Both the position numbers and the translations under genes were made by a program. Below, piece by piece: positions 61,358 through 64,000 of a DNA stretch of 64,000 nucleotides. The stretch comes from Bradyrhizobium sp. Rc3b (GTDB lineage Bacteria; Pseudomonadota; Alphaproteobacteria; Rhizobiales; Xanthobacteraceae), in NCBI RefSeq assembly GCF_900114915.1, contig NZ_FOUS01000005.1, positions 252,723-316,722 on the forward strand, read 5' to 3'. Every line of letters starts with the position of its first letter. Position 1 is the stretch's first letter. The notes beneath the pieces are model-generated. The model had not been told where the DNA came from. It made no database searches and was given only the letters and a program-made list of their open reading frames with translations.

Positions 61358-61361
61358 GCTG

Positions 61362-61571
61362 CTAATGCAGCTTCTCGTCCTGACGCTTGCGCAAGCTATC
61401 GAGAGACGCATCATGGCAGCCGACCAGGCGCACGAATTGCTGCGGGTACATTTCGTGACCATGACCGCCGGAATTCTGGTGCGTCATCGGCGGGCAACGG
61501 GCATCGTCCTGCTTCGCGCGGGATTGCTCGGTCCGGCCCTGATTTGAAGCGGTCATGCTGGGCATGGTCAT
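61362..61571 (-). CDS. small hypothetical protein
   Basis: A possible 69-residue gene, MTMPSMTASNQGRTEQS..., ending KRQDEKLH. An AAGGAG stands 6-7 bp before ATG 61571. The hydrophilic composition and lack of family features make it uncertain. It converges with the ribbon-helix-helix gene with only 4 bp between stops and lies 126 bp downstream of the SDR gene on the same strand. Confidence 0.35.
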   Translation of the reverse strand: MTMPSMTASNQGRTEQSRAKQDDARCPPMTHQNSGGHGHEMYPQQFVRLVGCHDASLDSLRKRQDEKLH

Positions 61572-61697
61572 GGACTGCTCCTTGTCGATTAGGGCAGATC
61601 GATTGACGTAACCCAATCGATTGCGGGGCATCTTACGACCAAATCCGGCTGGATGTCATTGTGCCGGATCAACGCAATCATGACGGCGGAGTTCCGC

Positions 61698-62420
61698 CTA
61701 GGCCGTATTCCCCGCGTCGACAGTAAACACCGTCCCGGTGACGTTGCGGCCGCCTTCGCCCAAGAGATATTCTACCATGCGCGCGACGTCGTCCGTCTCC
61801 GGCAGGCGGCGCAGCGCGCTGCGGCCGGCGATGCGCTTGCGCGCCTCGTCGGACAGATTGTGCGTGAGCTCGGTATCGATGAAGCCCGGCGCGATCGCGT
61901 TCACGGTGATGCCGAGCTTGCCGACCTCGCGCGCCAGCGAGCGGGTGAAGCCGGTGGCAGCCGCCTTGGTCGCGCCATAGACGGACAGGCCGTTATAGCC
62001 GGTGGTCGCGATGATCGAGGAGATGTTGACGATGCGGCCCGCGCCGTCGGCCATCATCTGCCGCGCGACATATTTGGTGAGGATGATCGGCGACAGCACG
62101 TTGAGCTGCACCAGTGCCTCGATCTCGGAATTATGCATGGTGGCGAGCAGGCCTTCGGTGCCGAGGCCGGCATTGTTGACGAGGCCGTAGGTCGGGCCGA
62201 ACTCGTCGCGCACGAGTTTTGCAAAAGCCGGAATGGCGTCGATCACGGCAAGGTCGCAGGCGCGGAAATGCAGGCGCCCTTCGGACTCCGCAATCGCGGC
62301 CTTGAGCTCTTCGCTCTCGCGCCGGGCGGCCGCGACCACGTTGTATCCGGCGCCGGAGAGGCGCTTGCCGATCGCAAGGCCGATGCCGCGGCTGCCGCCG
62401 GTGACGAGGACATTATGCAT
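61698..62420 (-). CDS. SDR family oxidoreductase (3-oxoacyl-ACP reductase-like)
   Basis: A 240-residue short-chain dehydrogenase: NAD(P) loop VLVTGGSRGIGLAIG, NNAG (LVNNAGLG), catalytic Ser (NISSI) and YGATKAA (Tyr-x3-Lys), with a C-terminal APGFIDTELT and GTVFTVDAGNTA. FabG-type reduction of a 3-oxoacyl-ACP is likely, because the operon contains an acyl-carrier protein and an acyl ligase. Overlaps the ligase gene by 8 bp. Confidence 0.93.
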   Translation of the reverse strand: MHNVLVTGGSRGIGLAIGKRLSGAGYNVVAAARRESEELKAAIAESEGRLHFRACDLAVIDAIPAFAKLVRDEFGPTYGLVNNAGLGTEGLLATMHNSEIEALVQLNVLSPIILTKYVARQMMADGAGRIVNISSIIATTGYNGLSVYGATKAAATGFTRSLAREVGKLGITVNAIAPGFIDTELTHNLSDEARKRIAGRSALRRLPETDDVARMVEYLLGEGGRNVTGTVFTVDAGNTA

Positions 62421-63795
62421 CGGTGCGCGCCAGTTTTCCGGCCGGGGTGACGTCGAGCGCCTCGACGAAGCGGATCACCGCCGGCACCTTGTGGGACGCG
62501 AGCTGCGCGCGGCACCGCTCCAGGATCTGGTCGCGGATCTCTTTCGCGCGGGCGGGATCGGTGCCCTCGGTGAGGATCACATCGGCGACCACGATGCCGC
62601 CGGTGATCGGGCTCTTGCGCGATTTGGCCCGCGACATCCGCGCGTCGGGATGGCGGTTGATGACCGCCTCGATTTCTTCGGGGTGGACCTTCAGTCCGCC
62701 GATATTGATGATGCCGCCGCGGCGGCCGACGAAATAGTAGCGCTCGCCGCGCAGCTCGACGATGTCGCCGCTGTCGACAAATCCGTCGTCATCGGTGAGC
62801 GCGGCAGCATTGCGGCCGACATAGGCATGCGCGGTGCGCGTCGAACGGATACGCAGCGACCCCTCGACCACTTTCATCTCGACGCCGTTGCGATTGCCGA
62901 GATAGTCGGCCGGAAAGCCTTCCAACCCGTCATTGACGGCAAAGCCGACGCCGGCTTCGGTCGAGGCATAGGCGTGACCGACGGAGGAATTGGGGAATGC
63001 CGCCTTCAGCCCGTCGAGCACCGCCTGGTCGGCGATCTCACCGGAGAGGCGGACGTAAGCGGGGGCGAACTGCGCGGCCGAACCGCTCATCAGGAGCTTG
63101 CGCCAGTGCGAGGGCGTGCCGGAGATGTGCGAGACGCCGCGCGCCTTCAGCCGCGCGACGTGATCACCGAGCGTCTCATGGGGATCGGACAGCACCATCG
63201 AGCCGCCGGAAAGGACGGCGCGGAGGAAGATTTGCAGGCCGCCATAGCGGCGGATGTCATAGAAGGTCGCCCAGACCGGCGCCGGGCCGCGCGCGGTGCC
63301 TTCGGCAACGATCGCACCGGTCAGCGCCTCCAGCGTGTGGCCGGCGATCTTCGGCACGCCTGAAGTGCCCGAGGTGAGCATCAGCCATTCCGTCGCGCGT
63401 TCGGTCTTGGCCGGCGCGGTGGCTTCGAGCGGCAATTGCGCGGTGACGATGAGCGGGACGCCAGTCCCGGCCCAGCGATCGGATTCGTCGGTCACGACGG
63501 CGTCGATCTCGGCATCGGCGATCAATGCCTCGAGATGCGACGGATTGAGATCGGGCGGGCACAGCAGCATGCGACGGGCGATGCCGTCGAGCTCGATCAT
63601 GGCAAGACCCGACCGGAGCTGGTCGGACAATTTGAGCAGCACGGAGCGGCCGGACAATTCGCGCAGGCGGCCGCCCAGGACCGACTGCGACAGGATATCG
63701 GTCAGCGACATGCAGGTTTGCGCGTCCGACAGCGTACGGCCGGTCAGCTCCGCGCCGAGATGGTCGCGAAGCGCAAAGATCTCACGCGGGGACAT
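62413..63795 (-). CDS. AMP-binding acyl-CoA/ACP synthetase
   Basis: A 460-residue ANL-family ligase: the phosphate loop LMLTSGTSGVPKI, YASTEAGVGF (A5-type), YVGRNAAALTDDDGFVDSGDIVEL, GGIINIGGLKVHPEEIEAVI and the catalytic Lys in PAGKLARTDA. Somewhat shorter than common acyl-CoA ligases because the N-terminal domain is compact. It probably loads a carboxylic acid onto the neighbouring ACP (or CoA). It overlaps the ACP stop by 14 bp and the SDR start by 8 bp. Confidence 0.92.
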   Translation of the reverse strand: MSPREIFALRDHLGAELTGRTLSDAQTCMSLTDILSQSVLGGRLRELSGRSVLLKLSDQLRSGLAMIELDGIARRMLLCPPDLNPSHLEALIADAEIDAVVTDESDRWAGTGVPLIVTAQLPLEATAPAKTERATEWLMLTSGTSGVPKIAGHTLEALTGAIVAEGTARGPAPVWATFYDIRRYGGLQIFLRAVLSGGSMVLSDPHETLGDHVARLKARGVSHISGTPSHWRKLLMSGSAAQFAPAYVRLSGEIADQAVLDGLKAAFPNSSVGHAYASTEAGVGFAVNDGLEGFPADYLGNRNGVEMKVVEGSLRIRSTRTAHAYVGRNAAALTDDDGFVDSGDIVELRGERYYFVGRRGGIINIGGLKVHPEEIEAVINRHPDARMSRAKSRKSPITGGIVVADVILTEGTDPARAKEIRDQILERCRAQLASHKVPAVIRFVEALDVTPAGKLARTDA

Positions 63796-64000
63796 TTTCG
63801 TAGGCCCGCACGAAATCGCCCACCGTGGCGGGAAACGCTGCGTCCTCGGAGATGGTGAAGGGGTCGACGCCGGTCTCGTCCTCGAGGCGCGCGACCAGGA
63901 TGGCGAAGGCGAGCGAGTCGAAACCCGTCTCGTGCAGCGACAGATCGTCCGAGAGCGCGGGAAGCGTGACGTGCTGCTCTTTGGCGATCTGCTGGATCGC
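63782..64000 (-). CDS. acyl carrier protein, 5' end outside the window
   Basis: About 72 residues of an ACP are visible: a helical core with ETGFDSLAFAILVARLEDETG, whose Ser in the DSL motif is the phosphopantetheine site. It ends YENVPA before the stop at 63782-63784. The N-terminus lies beyond position 64000. Together with the ligase and SDR it starts a small acyl-processing operon, whose upstream part is not visible. Confidence 0.9.
   Translation of the reverse strand, partial: AIQQIAKEQHVTLPALSDDLSLHETGFDSLAFAILVARLEDETGVDPFTISEDAAFPATVGDFVRAYENVPA

Noticed and set aside
1..64000. Search for CRISPR arrays, insertion sequences, phage genes and rRNA
   Set aside because: No regularly spaced direct repeats, transposase or integrase motifs, phage structural genes or rRNA-like sequence were seen; repeats present are palindromic intergenic elements.

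Overview
The window is a high-GC, densely packed stretch of a Rhizobiales chromosome, most likely Bradyrhizobium or a close relative. The evidence is a cpdR / tRNA-Val(GAC) / N-formylglutamate amidohydrolase neighbourhood, an Hsp20 gene with a sigma-32-type promoter and a ROSE-like RNA thermometer, ornithine decarboxylase plus homospermidine synthase, a DUF3551 protein, several orphan periplasmic binding proteins, and many short palindromic intergenic repeats. No insertion sequence, phage, integrase or CRISPR array was seen. Most genes are chromosomal housekeeping or metabolic genes.

Layout. 1-12.1 kb: an esterase-like protein without its serine, amino-acid and tricarboxylate-type binding proteins, a LysE exporter, an enolase-superfamily enzyme, RidA, Nudix, ATC-hydrolase-like, DUF488/DUF2945, cpdR, tRNA-Val, N-formylglutamate amidohydrolase, a well-formed candidate sRNA (about 9.6 kb) and hisN. 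12.1-12.7 kb: a decay scar in which a patatin 5' fragment abuts a SIR2-like 3' fragment. 12.7-24.2 kb: LysR/TauE pair, second LysE exporter, adenylate-cyclase/TPR protein, a large RoxA-like dihaem cytochrome with an unusual N-terminal region, three alpha/beta hydrolase or chaperone genes, and a secreted Pro-rich protein. 24.2-31.0 kb: gltB and gltD. 31-43.9 kb: outer-membrane barrel, kdsD, a divergent HxlR/CMD pair with a striking operator, nfeD/SPFH pair, hemH, MAPEG, and an M3 peptidase / DUF1007 / nickel-cobalt exporter operon. 43.9-48.5 kb: polyamine locus (structured speF-type leader, ornithine decarboxylase, GNAT, RidA, homospermidine synthase). 49-56 kb: MgtC, then a zinc-homeostasis operon (His-rich membrane peptide, ABC importer, CobW GTPase, WD40 protein) behind a Zur-like box, preceded by two half-size permeases. 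56-64 kb: Fe-type SOD, AAC(2')-like GNAT, MATE exporter, DUF2147, DUF3095, a ribbon-helix-helix protein, and the start of an ACP / acyl-CoA ligase / SDR operon that continues past the right end.

How they work together. The clearest functional units are ammonium assimilation (gltBD), ornithine to putrescine to homospermidine (speF-hss, with RidA and GNAT as accessory genes), zinc uptake and allocation (49.9-54.8 kb) and heat-shock control of Hsp20. The less explained items are the cytochrome fusion, the WD40 partner of the CobW protein, the SIR2/patatin scar, the sRNA with Shine-Dalgarno-complementary stretches, and a family of 187-bp palindromic elements with an apparently collapsed copy.
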